DNA of 36,889 nucleotides from an uncultured Christensenellaceae bacterium (GCA_910587595.1 CAJULQ010000012.1:1-36889); one strand, 5' to 3'. Counted from the first letter of the stretch, positions 23,097-31,837 are shown. A program made the numbers and translations. Notes: a model not told the origin generated them from the letters alone.

Positions 23097-24386
23097 ATGA
23101 TAAACAATAGCACAGTCCATAATGTATTGGTGATAGGCGGCGGCGGCCGCGAGCACGCCATCGTGCACGCGCTTTCGCGCAGTCCGCAAGTGGGCAAACT
23201 GTACTGTATCCCCGGCAACGCGGGGATCGCGCAGATCGCCGAGTGTCACCCCGAGATAAAAGCGACCGATCTCGACAAGATCGTGGCGTTTGTAGACGCG
23301 CACGACGACATCGAACTTACGGTGGTGGCGCCCGACGATCCGTTGGCGCTCGGCCTTGTGGATAGGTTGCAAGCCAAAGGCCACCGCGCGTTCGGTCCCA
23401 ACGCCAACGCCGCCGTGATCGAGGCGAGCAAGGTGTTTTCCAAAAACTTGATGAAAAAGTACGGCATACCCACCGCCGCTTACCAAACGTTTAGCTCGTA
23501 CGACGAGGCGCGCGCCTATGTGGAAACGTGCCCCGTGCCCACCGTGATCAAAGCGGACGGGTTGGCGCTCGGCAAAGGCGTGATCATTGCCGAAACGCGC
23601 GAGCAAGCGCAAGCCGGCCTTAAAGAGATCATGCTGGATAAAGCGTTCGGCGCGGCGGGCGCGAGCGTTGTGATCGAAGAGTTTTTGACGGGGTTCGAGG
23701 TGAGCGTGTTGGCGTTCACCGACGGCAAAACGGTGCTGCCTATGGCGAGCAGTCAAGACCACAAACGGGCGCACGACGGCGACGAGGGGCTGAACACGGG
23801 CGGCATGGGCACGTTCAGCCCGCAAGACGCATATACCCCCGCCATGGCGGACACGGCTATGCAAACGGTGTTTTTGCCTACCGTGCGCGCGTTGGAAAAA
23901 GAGGGGCGGCCGTTTAAGGGCGTGCTGTATTTCGGGCTGATGATCACGCCCGCGGGCGAAGTGAAAGTGCTCGAATACAATGCGCGTTTCGGCGATCCCG
24001 AAGCGCAAGTTATTTTGCCGCGTTTGCAAAACGACGTGTTCGACGTGTTCAACGCTTGTATCGACGGCACGCTCGACCGCATAACGCTGTCGTGGGACGA
24101 ACGCGCCGCCGTATGCGTGGTGGCGGCGTCGGGCGGCTATCCCGAAAAATACGAGAAAGGCAAAAAAATAACTTTCGGCGACATCGACCCCGACGTTTTG
24201 GTGTTCCATGCGGGCACGGCGTTGTGCGCCGAATGCGGCGAGATCGTGACAAACGGCGGCCGCGTGCTGGGCGTTACCGCGCTTGGCAAAACGCTGTCGG
24301 AGGCCAAGAAAAAAGCGTATGACAACGTGCGCAAAATTTCTTTCGACGGCATGTTTTACCGCAACGATATCTGTAAAAACCATTAA
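23097..24386 (+). CDS. purD: Phosphoribosylamine-glycine ligase (GAR synthetase)
   Basis: 429 residues from ATG 23097 with aaggag upstream. N-terminal VLVIGGGGREHAIVHALSRS (dinucleotide-like loop), VVAPDDPLALGLVDRL, ATP-grasp segments VIKADGLALGKGVIIAETRE and the DHKRAHDGDEGLNTGGMG motif, then VLEYNARFGDPEAQVILPRL. It condenses phosphoribosylamine with glycine. 'PDDPLALG' replaces the more usual 'PE.PL..G', a minor variation. The gene is separated from purH by the long hairpin. Confidence 0.97.
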   Translation: MINNSTVHNVLVIGGGGREHAIVHALSRSPQVGKLYCIPGNAGIAQIAECHPEIKATDLDKIVAFVDAHDDIELTVVAPDDPLALGLVDRLQAKGHRAFGPNANAAVIEASKVFSKNLMKKYGIPTAAYQTFSSYDEARAYVETCPVPTVIKADGLALGKGVIIAETREQAQAGLKEIMLDKAFGAAGASVVIEEFLTGFEVSVLAFTDGKTVLPMASSQDHKRAHDGDEGLNTGGMGTFSPQDAYTPAMADTAMQTVFLPTVRALEKEGRPFKGVLYFGLMITPAGEVKVLEYNARFGDPEAQVILPRLQNDVFDVFNACIDGTLDRITLSWDERAAVCVVAASGGYPEKYEKGKKITFGDIDPDVLVFHAGTALCAECGEIVTNGGRVLGVTALGKTLSEAKKKAYDNVRKISFDGMFYRNDICKNH

Positions 24387-24399
24387 CGCGCCACGGCTG

Positions 24400-24560
24400 C
24401 GACAACCGTCACCCCGAGCGAACGACTATGCCCGCGACAATCGTCACCCCGAGCGAACGGCTATGCCCGCGACAATCGTCACCCCGAGCGAACGACTATG
24501 CCCGCGACAATCGTCACCCCGAGCGAACGACTATGCCCGCGACAACCGTCACCCCGAGCG
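24400..24560. repeat. 35-bp tandem repeat array, 4.6 copies
   Basis: Four full units start at 24400, 24435, 24470 and 24505, and a partial fifth at 24540. Each begins cgacaa[c/t]cgtcaccccgag and ends cgactatgcccg or cggctatgcccg. Units differ only at two positions. There are no spacers, so it is not CRISPR. The core 'cgtcaccccgagcg' equals the left half of the REP-like palindrome that immediately follows. 35 is not a multiple of 3, and the array lies between purD and purL. Confidence 0.9.
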
Positions 24561-24574
24561 TAGCCGAGGGGTCT
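24548..24574. repeat. REP-like palindrome, CCCC/GGGG version
   Basis: gtcaccccgagcg then tagccgaggggtct: accccgag and the closing ggggt arm form an imperfect palindrome. Elements of this form are widely scattered in intergenic DNA of many bacteria, to my knowledge. It is fused to the end of the tandem array. Confidence 0.65.
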
Positions 24575-24606
24575 ATATCGTTTCGAGCGAGCCGCCTGCG
24601 GCGCCC

Positions 24607-24633
24607 GTCATTTCGAGCGAAGTCGAGAAATCT
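24607..24633. repeat. REP-like palindrome, TTTC/GAAA version
   Basis: gtcatttcgagcg then aagtcgagaaatct: a sister of the preceding element with the outer arms changed from cccc/gggg to tttc/gaaa. A degenerate third copy (tttcgagcgagccgcc) lies between them near 24581. It ends 30 bp before the purL start. Confidence 0.65.
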
Positions 24634-24662
24634 TGAAAAAAAACAATAGAAAGGATCAAAGT

Positions 24663-27600
24663 ATGATAAAGCGTATTTACGTAGAGAAGAAAGAAGGACT
24701 GCGCCACAGCGCCGACAAGATCCGTTCGGACGTGGAGGGCGTGCTCGGCATAAAAGCAAGCTTTGTGCGCGTGTTTTTGCGGTACGACATCGAAGGATTG
24801 GAGGGCGATGATTTTGCCCGTGCGGTGGCGTCGGTGTTTTCCGAACCGCCCGTAGACACGGTGTATTACGAGGACTTGCCGCAAGTAGACGGCGCCGAGT
24901 GGATCCTTTCCGAATATCTGCCGGGGCAGTACGACCAACGCGCCGACAGCGCGGCGCAATGCGTGCAAATGCTCACGCTGCACGAGCGGCCGCTCATTCG
25001 TTGCGCCACGGTATACGCCTTCGGCGGGGTCACGGCGGCGCAAAAGGAAAAGATCGCGTCTTATCTCATAAACCCCGTGGAGGCGCGGCAAGCTTGCCCC
25101 GAAAAGCCGCAAACGCTGCAAGAAACGTTCGACGCGCCCGCGCCGCCCGCCTTGGTGGAGCGGTTCGTAGACTTTAGCGAAGAGGAGATCAAAGCGTATC
25201 ACGCGCAGTGCGGTTTTGCCATGAGCGTGGCCGATCTGTTGTTTGTGCAAGCGCACTTTCAGTCGCAAATGCGTAACCCCACCGAAACGGAATTAAAGGT
25301 GATAGACACCTATTGGTCGGACCATTGCCGTCACACCACTTTCATGACGCATTTGCAGTCGGTAAAGATCAAGAGCGAAAATCCCGCTTTGCAAGCGGCC
25401 TACGAAGAATATTTGCGGCTGTTTAACGAGCACCACAAGGGTAGGGCGGACAAGTACCCCAGCCTTATGGATATTGCCACGATAGGCGTGCGCGAACTCA
25501 AAAAGCAAGGCAAGCTCGAAAATCTCGACGCCAGCGAGGAGATCAACGCGTGTTCTATTAAGGTCACGGCCGAAGTGGACGGCAAGCCCGAAGAGTGGCT
25601 TGTGATGTTCAAAAACGAAACGCACAATCATCCCACCGAGATCGAGCCGTTCGGCGGCGCGGCCACGTGTTTGGGCGGCGCTATCCGCGATCCGTTGTCG
25701 GGCAGAGTATACGTGTATCAAGCCATGCGCGTGACGGGCGCGGCCGATATCACCGAGCCGTATGAAAAAACGCTCAAGGGAAAATTGCCCCAGCGCGTGA
25801 TCTCCAAAACGGCGGCGGCGGGTTTTTCCAGCTACGGCAACCAGATAGGCTTGGCTACGGGGGGCGTGCACGAGGTGTATCACCCCGGCTATGTGGCCAA
25901 ACGGTTGGAAACGGGTTTTGTGGTGGGCGCGGCGCCCGCCGAAAACGTGGTGCGCTCTACGCCCGAAAAGGGCGACGTCGTGCTGTTGATCGGCGGCGCC
26001 ACGGGCAGAGACGGTTGCGGCGGCGCCACCGGTTCGAGCAAAGCGCACACGATGCAAAGTTTGGATACGTGCGGCGCCGAAGTGCAAAAGGGCAACCCGC
26101 TCACCGAACGCAAGATCCAAAGACTGTTCCGTAACGGCGAAGTTACCCGCCTTATCAAGCGTTGCAACGATTTCGGCGCGGGCGGCGTAAGCGTGGCTAT
26201 CGGCGAGCTTAGCCCCGGACTGGACATCGACCTCGACGCAGTGCCCAAAAAGTACCAAGGTTTGAGCGCCACCGAATTGGCGATCAGCGAGAGCCAAGAG
26301 CGTATGGCGGTGGTGGTGCGCGCGTCCGACGAAAAGAAAATGGCGGCGCTGTGCGCCAAAGAGAACCTTACGGCCACCCGTGTGGCCACGGTCACCGATC
26401 TTGCGCGTATGCGCATGTATTGCGGCGGCAGTTTGGTGGTGGATCTGCCGCGCAAATTCCTCGACAGTAACGGTGTGCGCCAACACACCGACGTGGTGAT
26501 CAAAGAAAACGGCGTACAGTATTTCGACACGTTGCCCAAAGAGGTGGAAACGGCCGTGAAAAAGGGCGACATGGCGGCGGCGGTAACGCACATGCTTTCC
26601 GACCTCAACGTGTGTTCGCAAAAAGGCTTGGGCGAAACGTTCGATTCGTCTATAGGCGCGGGCACGGTGCTCATGCCTTTCGGCGGCAAATACCAACTCA
26701 CGCCTTCTATCGCCATGGCGGCGCTGTTGCCCACAAGCGGCATAACCGATACCGCCACGGTGTGTTCTTACGGTTTTAACCCCTACCTTATGAGCGAATC
26801 GCCCTTTTTGGGCGCGGTGTATTCGGTGCTCTTAAGCGTTACCAAAGCGGTGTGCGCGGGTGCGCCCGTGGGCAGTATCCGCTTAACGTTGCAAGAGTTT
26901 TTCGAACGCATGAACGCCGACCCCGCGCGGTGGGGCAAACCCACGGCGGCGTTATTAGGCGCGCTTACCGCGCAACTTCGGTTGGGGTTGGGCGCGATCG
27001 GCGGCAAAGATTCCATGAGCGGCAGTTTCGAAAAAATAGACGTGCCGCCCACGCTCATATCGTTTGCGTTGGGCGTAACGCGCGCAAGCGCCGTGATCGA
27101 CAACGTGTTGCGCGGCGGCGAAAAGGTATACCGTTTGCCGCTCAAAACGGATAAGTTCGGGATGCCCGACTTTTCGCACACGCTCGAACTTCTCAAGCTG
27201 TTGTCGGGCGAAATTATGCGCGGCCGCGTAAAGTTTGCCACCGTGACGGAAACGGGCGGCAGTGCGGCGGCCGTTATCAAAAGCGCGCTCGGCAATAAAC
27301 TGGGATTCCGCTTTGCGTGTGCCGACACGCGCGCACTGTTTTTGCCTCGTTTGGGCGATATATTGGTGTCGCTCTCGTCGCCCGACGATTTTGTGGGATA
27401 CGATCCCGAATACTTGGGCGAAACCACGTTAGACGGCGTGCTTACGTTTGCCGACGGCGCCACCGACGTCGAAACGGCAGCCAAGGCCTTTACGGGCAAG
27501 TTGGAAAAAGTATATCCCACCGTGGCGGCGGCGGACGGCCAAACGCACAACGTTGCGTTTTGTGGCGGCGTTACGATTGCGCCGCAGAAGAAAAAGAAAA

Positions 27601-28397
27601 AAGTGCGGGTGTTCATTCCCGTGTTCCCCGGCACCAATTGCGAATACGACACCGCCAAACGGTTTGCGTTGGCGGGCGCCGAACCTATCATCTGCGTGAT
27701 CCGCAACCGCACGCCCGAAGAGTTGGCACAATCGCTCGACGAGGTGGCCAAAGGGATAGGCAAGAGCCAGATCATAGCGTTCCCCGGCGGATTTTCGGGC
27801 GGCGACGAGCCGGACGGCAGCGGCAAATTCATTGCCACGGCTTTCCGCGCGGGCAAGATCGCCGATGCTATCGATTCGTTGCTGTATAAGCGCGACGGCC
27901 TCGCGATCGGCATATGCAACGGTTTTCAAGCGTTGGTCAAGTTGGGGCTGTTGCCCGACGGCAAGATCTGCGAGCTTTCTTCGGACGCGCCCACGCTCAC
28001 TTTTAACAATATCGGTCGGCACGTGTCCACCGTGGCAAACGTGCGGGTGGCCAGCAACCTCTCGCCTTGGTTCGGCGGCGTTCGCACGGGCGACGTGTTC
28101 AAAGTGGCGGTAAGCCACGGCGAGGGCAAGTTTATAGCGTCCGACGCGAAAGTGGCGGAACTTATCGCCAACGGCCAGATCGCCACGCAGTATTGCGACG
28201 CCGAGGGCAACGCCACCATGCAAAGTCCTTTTAACCCCAACGGTTCGGTCATGGCCATAGAAGGCATCACCAGCCGCGACGGACGCATTTTGGGCAAGAT
28301 GGGGCACAGCGAACGTATCGGCGCGCATCTCATGCGAAACGTTCCCGGCGATGCGGACATGCAGATCTTCGAGAGCGGCGTGCGCTATTTTCGATAA
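24663..28397 (+). CDS. purL: Phosphoribosylformylglycinamidine synthase, single-chain with glutaminase domain
   Basis: 1244 residues from ATG 24663 (ribosome site gaaagga). The long single-chain form of about 1240 residues occurs in clostridia and lactobacilli, in contrast to the split PurS/PurL/PurQ of Bacillus. Visible parts: N-terminal PurS-like region (FVRVFLRYDIEGLEGDDFAR), synthetase segments with YWSDHCRHTTFMT and FKNETHNHPTEIEPFGGAA, second AIRS-like half with LGAIGGKDSMSGSF, and a C-terminal class I glutaminase beginning VRVFIPVFPGTNCEYDTAKR. The nucleophile is C1085 in IGICNGFQAL, with VSHGEGKF supplying the His region. It converts FGAR to FGAM with glutamine and ATP. Last gene of the cluster; intact. 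Confidence 0.98.
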   Translation: MIKRIYVEKKEGLRHSADKIRSDVEGVLGIKASFVRVFLRYDIEGLEGDDFARAVASVFSEPPVDTVYYEDLPQVDGAEWILSEYLPGQYDQRADSAAQCVQMLTLHERPLIRCATVYAFGGVTAAQKEKIASYLINPVEARQACPEKPQTLQETFDAPAPPALVERFVDFSEEEIKAYHAQCGFAMSVADLLFVQAHFQSQMRNPTETELKVIDTYWSDHCRHTTFMTHLQSVKIKSENPALQAAYEEYLRLFNEHHKGRADKYPSLMDIATIGVRELKKQGKLENLDASEEINACSIKVTAEVDGKPEEWLVMFKNETHNHPTEIEPFGGAATCLGGAIRDPLSGRVYVYQAMRVTGAADITEPYEKTLKGKLPQRVISKTAAAGFSSYGNQIGLATGGVHEVYHPGYVAKRLETGFVVGAAPAENVVRSTPEKGDVVLLIGGATGRDGCGGATGSSKAHTMQSLDTCGAEVQKGNPLTERKIQRLFRNGEVTRLIKRCNDFGAGGVSVAIGELSPGLDIDLDAVPKKYQGLSATELAISESQERMAVVVRASDEKKMAALCAKENLTATRVATVTDLARMRMYCGGSLVVDLPRKFLDSNGVRQHTDVVIKENGVQYFDTLPKEVETAVKKGDMAAAVTHMLSDLNVCSQKGLGETFDSSIGAGTVLMPFGGKYQLTPSIAMAALLPTSGITDTATVCSYGFNPYLMSESPFLGAVYSVLLSVTKAVCAGAPVGSIRLTLQEFFERMNADPARWGKPTAALLGALTAQLRLGLGAIGGKDSMSGSFEKIDVPPTLISFALGVTRASAVIDNVLRGGEKVYRLPLKTDKFGMPDFSHTLELLKLLSGEIMRGRVKFATVTETGGSAAAVIKSALGNKLGFRFACADTRALFLPRLGDILVSLSSPDDFVGYDPEYLGETTLDGVLTFADGATDVETAAKAFTGKLEKVYPTVAAADGQTHNVAFCGGVTIAPQKKKKKVRVFIPVFPGTNCEYDTAKRFALAGAEPIICVIRNRTPEELAQSLDEVAKGIGKSQIIAFPGGFSGGDEPDGSGKFIATAFRAGKIADAIDSLLYKRDGLAIGICNGFQALVKLGLLPDGKICELSSDAPTLTFNNIGRHVSTVANVRVASNLSPWFGGVRTGDVFKVAVSHGEGKFIASDAKVAELIANGQIATQYCDAEGNATMQSPFNPNGSVMAIEGITSRDGRILGKMGHSERIGAHLMRNVPGDADMQIFESGVRYFR

Positions 28398-28404
28398 TAA
28401 AACG

Positions 28405-28433
28405 TTGCGTTAACGCGTAAACTGTGATATACT
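28405..28433 (+). promoter_or_regulatory. Promoter placing the start of transcription at the 28440 ATG
   Basis: TTGCGT (28405-28410), a 17-bp spacer, TATACT (28428-28433). Only 6 nt separate the -10 from the ATG at 28440, so the transcript would begin at or beside the start codon. Confidence 0.6.
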
Positions 28434-28439
28434 GAACAT

Positions 28440-29042
28440 ATGCTGAGCGCCGCAAAATTCATTATCACCATACAGCCGTTCGTGCTCCCCGTTTTGGTGG
28501 GCGCCGTTTGCCTTGCGGTGAGCGCGGTGTTGGTCATCGCCGCGGTGCGGCAGATCATGCGGCAAGTCAAGCTGTATAACTCCATCACGCTGGTGGAACT
28601 CAAAAATTTCAAATGGCACTACTACGTGTTCATTTGCGTGATTGCCTTTTTCATTTTTTACGCCATCACGCAAATGGCCGATCCCGAGGCCCCCGAAATC
28701 GCGCTCATGCACGAAAAACTGCACATGGCGCGTTGGCAGACCAATATGGTGTTGGGCGCGCTGGTGGGGTGTATGGTTTGCGTGGAGTTTTTGCTCGTTG
28801 TGTTGGCGCGCAGTCGCAGTGCGGTGGTAGACCGCGGCGTGTACTCGGGCATGCGCTACTTCGATTGGTATCACGTGCACGATTACATCATCGACGAAGA
28901 GCACGGGCAAGTCATTTTGTCGTCCGATAAATACACCTTTTTCACGTTGCTCGGCACTACGCCCCCGTTAAAGGTGGCTAAAAACGATATTCCCAAACTG
29001 AAGTTTATTCTCAACAAAAACAAAAACAAATTTTCCTTGTAG
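28440..29042 (+). CDS. Membrane protein with three transmembrane segments, unknown
   Basis: 200 residues. Hydrophobic spans at about 8-36, 60-78 and 103-123. The soluble C-terminal third (about 130-200) reads FDWYHVHDYIIDEEHGQVIL, then DKYTFFTLLGTTPPLKVAKN, ending in a Lys-rich tail. This looks like a small membrane-anchored beta domain similar to DUF5673-like proteins, without certainty. No Shine-Dalgarno precedes ATG 28440, consistent with leaderless translation. It has its own promoter and lies directly after purL. Function unknown. Confidence 0.75.
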   Translation: MLSAAKFIITIQPFVLPVLVGAVCLAVSAVLVIAAVRQIMRQVKLYNSITLVELKNFKWHYYVFICVIAFFIFYAITQMADPEAPEIALMHEKLHMARWQTNMVLGALVGCMVCVEFLLVVLARSRSAVVDRGVYSGMRYFDWYHVHDYIIDEEHGQVILSSDKYTFFTLLGTTPPLKVAKNDIPKLKFILNKNKNKFSL

Positions 29043-29066
29043 CGTTTGGCGCGGGCGGGAGGCGAT

Positions 29067-29285
29067 ATGGACGAGAGAGAGTTGGCAAGAGCGCGGTTCA
29101 ACGAGTTGCGCAAAATGGCGGCAACGCCGCGGCTTGTGTGCGATTGCGAAGATCTGTTGCCGTTTGCGTGGCGCACGCCGTTGCGCTTAGACGGCCGCCG
29201 TCCAAGCAAAGTGTTGCGCGAGTTGGCACAGCAAGAGGCTTTGCGAAACGCCCCGCCCGCGCCGCCCAAACCGCGTAAAATGTAG
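29067..29285 (+). CDS. Small unknown basic protein, 72 aa
   Basis: ATG 29067 follows ggaggcg at good spacing. A longer in-frame start at 29046 lacks a ribosome site. The sequence contains RARFNELRKMAATPRLVCDC and a Pro/Lys-rich end (APPAPPKPRKM). No family recognised. It lies 24 bp after the membrane-protein gene and is likely co-transcribed with it; a terminator follows. Confidence 0.6.
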   Translation: MDERELARARFNELRKMAATPRLVCDCEDLLPFAWRTPLRLDGRRPSKVLRELAQQEALRNAPPAPPKPRKM

Positions 29286-29302
29286 ATTGCACTATATAAA
29301 AA

Positions 29303-29327
29303 CGCCTTTTCTCAAGGCGCTTTTTTT
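29303..29327. terminator. Bidirectional Rho-independent terminator
   Basis: cgcctt (29303-29308) pairs with aaggcg (29314-29319) with a 5-nt loop. A T7 tract follows on the plus strand and an A-rich tract precedes it, so it can end both the 29067 gene and the minus-strand gene that stops at 29392. Confidence 0.75.
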
Positions 29328-29391
29328 ATTGTTTTATACCGTTAAATGCATCTTGACGCCGCTGTCGTTTCCGCAAGAGTCAAAAAAGGCG

Positions 29392-30720
29392 TTAAGCGGT
29401 GAGCGGCATTTTCCCTACCCACACGTCGGTGCCGCCGAAAAAGTCGCCGCAGTCGGCGGTGGCGCCGCTCGTATCGGCGGCAAACAAAACGCTGCTGTTG
29501 CCGGCGCATAAAAGCGCCGTTTGCGGCTCTTTCGCCGCGAATGTGCGCGTTTGCGTGGCTTGCGCGCCGATCATAACAACCGTTATGCCGTTTGGCGTAA
29601 TACCCGCCGCAAAAGCCGCTACGCCGTTATAGCAATAGTCGGTTATGCGTTGCACGGCCAAATCGAGCGTGCCCACGATGCGCCCGTCGTCCGAAAGTTT
29701 CAGAAGTTTTTCGCCCGTGTACGCGTAAGCGCCGCCGGCATAAAACAGCGTTTTACGATTGGCGTTGGGCGTTTTGGAAGAAAAGTGCAGGTTGCTTTTT
29801 TGCAAGTCGGCGTCTATCAGCAGTATCTCGCAGTTGCCGCCGTTATCGCACACGGCGGCGTAACCGTCGCCCAGCGGCATAAAGGCGGTGGGGGCATAGG
29901 CGTGGCCGAGGTCGATATCGGCGGGCACGGGTTCGCTCATGGCCGAAAACCGAAAAAGCGTTAAACAACCCAAAGACTGCAACTGCGCCGAGGCGGCCAA
30001 CAAATAGCCGCCGTTGTAGGGCAGAATGTCCAGAAGTTCCAAGCCGTAGCTGTGCGCAAATACTTTTTCGTATTCGCGCGATAGGCCTTTGGTGTAGATG
30101 TGCAGTAAAAGCGACGTTTTTTGCGTGAGGTCGTTGTACGCCGACGCCACCAAAAAATAGCGGTTATCGAATTCGTATAACCCCACCGCCGTCAGCGCGT
30201 GCGTTGTCGGCATGTTGGCTTTGCCCGTTTGGGTCAGATCGTCGGAAAGCAGATAAATGCCCGCCACCGAACCTTCGTTGCCCGCCACGGCAAAACCTTC
30301 GGATACGGGAATGGCCTTGGCCACCGTGAAATCGAACACGGTGAACGAGAGCGTGCGCCCCAAAAGCGAAAGCCGCGCGCAAAAACCGCGCGTTTTGTCG
30401 GCGGCTTTGCCCGCAAAGTCGAGGTCGGCGGAGTCCGTGTTGCCGAACACAAAGATCTCGTTGTTCTTTTGCAAAACGGTCACGGGCGTTTCGCGGCCGG
30501 TGCCGCCCAAGTTGGTTTCCCATGCAATGTGTTCGTTGGCGCTTGGCCGCGCGGCGCGCAACAGTTCGTGCGGCGGCTTTTCCGCGCCCGCGGGCGTATT
30601 GTCTACCGCCGTGGTCGTGCGCGTGGATACCGTGTAGGCCACCCCGCACAGCAGAATGAATATCACCGCCGACAGCAGTATAATGGTTTGTATTTGCCTT
30701 TTGCAGAGTATACGTTTCAT
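29392..30720 (-). CDS. Membrane-anchored extracytoplasmic protein, probable beta-propeller
   Basis: 442 residues from ATG at 30720. An N-terminal signal-anchor (about 11-33, QTIILLSAVIFILLCGVAYT) preceded by KR-rich residues places the rest outside the membrane. The body contains repeated strand units (WETNLGGTGRETPVTVLQKN, NEIFVFGNTDSADLDFAGKA, GGYLLAASAQLQSLGCLTLF, GDGYAAVCDNGGNCEILLID, GGAYAYTGEKLLKLSDDGRI), as in beta-propellers. No catalytic motif seen. The upstream in-frame start at 30750 would lie before the predicted promoter. The start has no Shine-Dalgarno, and TATACT lies 7 nt before it, so leaderless translation is possible. It is downstream of murG; a role at the cell envelope is inference. 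Confidence 0.7.
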   Translation of the reverse strand: MKRILCKRQIQTIILLSAVIFILLCGVAYTVSTRTTTAVDNTPAGAEKPPHELLRAARPSANEHIAWETNLGGTGRETPVTVLQKNNEIFVFGNTDSADLDFAGKAADKTRGFCARLSLLGRTLSFTVFDFTVAKAIPVSEGFAVAGNEGSVAGIYLLSDDLTQTGKANMPTTHALTAVGLYEFDNRYFLVASAYNDLTQKTSLLLHIYTKGLSREYEKVFAHSYGLELLDILPYNGGYLLAASAQLQSLGCLTLFRFSAMSEPVPADIDLGHAYAPTAFMPLGDGYAAVCDNGGNCEILLIDADLQKSNLHFSSKTPNANRKTLFYAGGAYAYTGEKLLKLSDDGRIVGTLDLAVQRITDYCYNGVAAFAAGITPNGITVVMIGAQATQTRTFAAKEPQTALLCAGNSSVLFAADTSGATADCGDFFGGTDVWVGKMPLTA

Positions 30721-30786
30721 ATCCGAAAGTATACTACTTTGTCGGCGCAAAAAATGCGTCGCCGCAAAAGTAGTCGACTTTCGACA

Positions 30787-31836
30787 CTATCTCCCAAAGC
30801 TTTTCAAAATCTCCGCCACCGCGCGGGTGCCGTCGGGCGAGGGCGCTTTTTGCATGGCGGCAACAAGCGTGCTTTTGCGGGCGGGCAACGCGGTTATGCG
30901 TTCATATAGCGTGTCGGGCGTAAGGTCGCTTTGTTGCAGCACGTCGATACAGCCGAGCGACGCATAATAGGCGGCGTTTTGTTGTTGGTCGCCGCGGCTC
31001 GATCCGCTTTTGGGTAACGGTATGACAAGCGCCGCTTTTTTAAGCGCCACAAGTTCGGCCAGCGTGCCCGCGCCCGCACGGCACACCACGTAGTCCGCCC
31101 ACGCGTAGCAGTCGGCCATGGCGCTGCAAAACGGTGTGCGTCGGTACCAAGGGTTGTCGCCCGCAAACGCGTGCTTGCCCGCTATGTGCAACACGTTGAA
31201 ACGGGCGCACACGTCGGCCAAACGCGCTTCGAGCGCGTTGTTGAGCGCCAACGCGCCTTGGCTGCCGCCGAACACCAGTAGGTTGGGTTTGTTGTTTTGG
31301 GGCAGAGAAAACGTGCGCAAAACATTGTCTTTGCGCCCTTCGTACAGTTCGCGGCGAATGGGCGCGCCCGTATGCTTGCCGTTGCGCAAAGAGGCGGCCA
31401 ACGCGGGAAAAGAGGTGCACACCGTGTGCGCTTTTTTGGCCGCCAAGCGGTTGCTCAGCCCCATGCTCACGTCCGATTCGTGTACTACGAGCGGGATGTG
31501 CAGCTTACCCGCCGCCAACGCCACGGGCAAAGCCGCGTAGCCGCCTTTGGAAAACACCACCGCGGGCGACAGTGCGCGCAACAATTTTTTGGCTTGGCTT
31601 ATGCCCTTATGCAACACGAACGGCACTTTCAAATTTTGCGGCGAAAGCGACCGCCGCAGTTTGATACACGGCAAGGCGTGAAAGATCACGCGCGGAAAAT
31701 CGGCGAGCATCTTTTCTTCCATACCGCCCGCCTCGCCGCAGTAGTGCACTTCGTAGTCGGTCAAATAGGGCAGTAAAGCGAGGTTGGGCGCAATGTGTCC
31801 GGCCGTGCCGCCGCCCGTCAAAACAATGGTTTTCAT
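30787..31836 (-). CDS. murG: UDP-GlcNAc:lipid I N-acetylglucosaminyltransferase
   Basis: 349 residues. MurG hallmarks: N-terminal glycine loop GGGTAGHIAPNLALL, VVFSKGGYAALPVALAA, PLVVHESDVSMGLSNRLAAK, second-domain loop LLVFGGSQGALALNNAL, the donor-binding VVCRAGAGTLAELVALKKAA, and SSRGDQQQNAAYY near the C-terminus. It makes lipid II at the inner face of the membrane. The ribosome site is aagga on the minus strand. Here it is not inside a mur/fts (dcw) cluster, so it is either relocated or a second copy. Divergent from the hydrolase gene at 31902. Confidence 0.93.
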   Translation of the reverse strand: MKTIVLTGGGTAGHIAPNLALLPYLTDYEVHYCGEAGGMEEKMLADFPRVIFHALPCIKLRRSLSPQNLKVPFVLHKGISQAKKLLRALSPAVVFSKGGYAALPVALAAGKLHIPLVVHESDVSMGLSNRLAAKKAHTVCTSFPALAASLRNGKHTGAPIRRELYEGRKDNVLRTFSLPQNNKPNLLVFGGSQGALALNNALEARLADVCARFNVLHIAGKHAFAGDNPWYRRTPFCSAMADCYAWADYVVCRAGAGTLAELVALKKAALVIPLPKSGSSRGDQQQNAAYYASLGCIDVLQQSDLTPDTLYERITALPARKSTLVAAMQKAPSPDGTRAVAEILKSFGR

Positions 31837-31837
31837 G

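Noticed and set aside
22485..24383. A 632-codon open frame on the minus strand opposite purH/purD, and similar long minus-strand frames opposite purL (such as 25293-26696) and the phage genes
   Set aside because: They mirror well-identified plus-strand genes. The strong GC bias at codon positions removes stops from the opposite frame. The translations are rich in His/Arg with no family pattern.
24400..24560. Direct repeats that could be taken for a CRISPR array
   Set aside because: The 35-bp units are contiguous, with no spacers and no cas genes nearby.
24283..24636. Open frame through the tandem repeat encoding a Pro/Arg/Ser repeat peptide
   Set aside because: It overlaps the end of purD, lacks a ribosome site, and the 35-bp unit shifts frame each copy, so no true peptide repeat is maintained.
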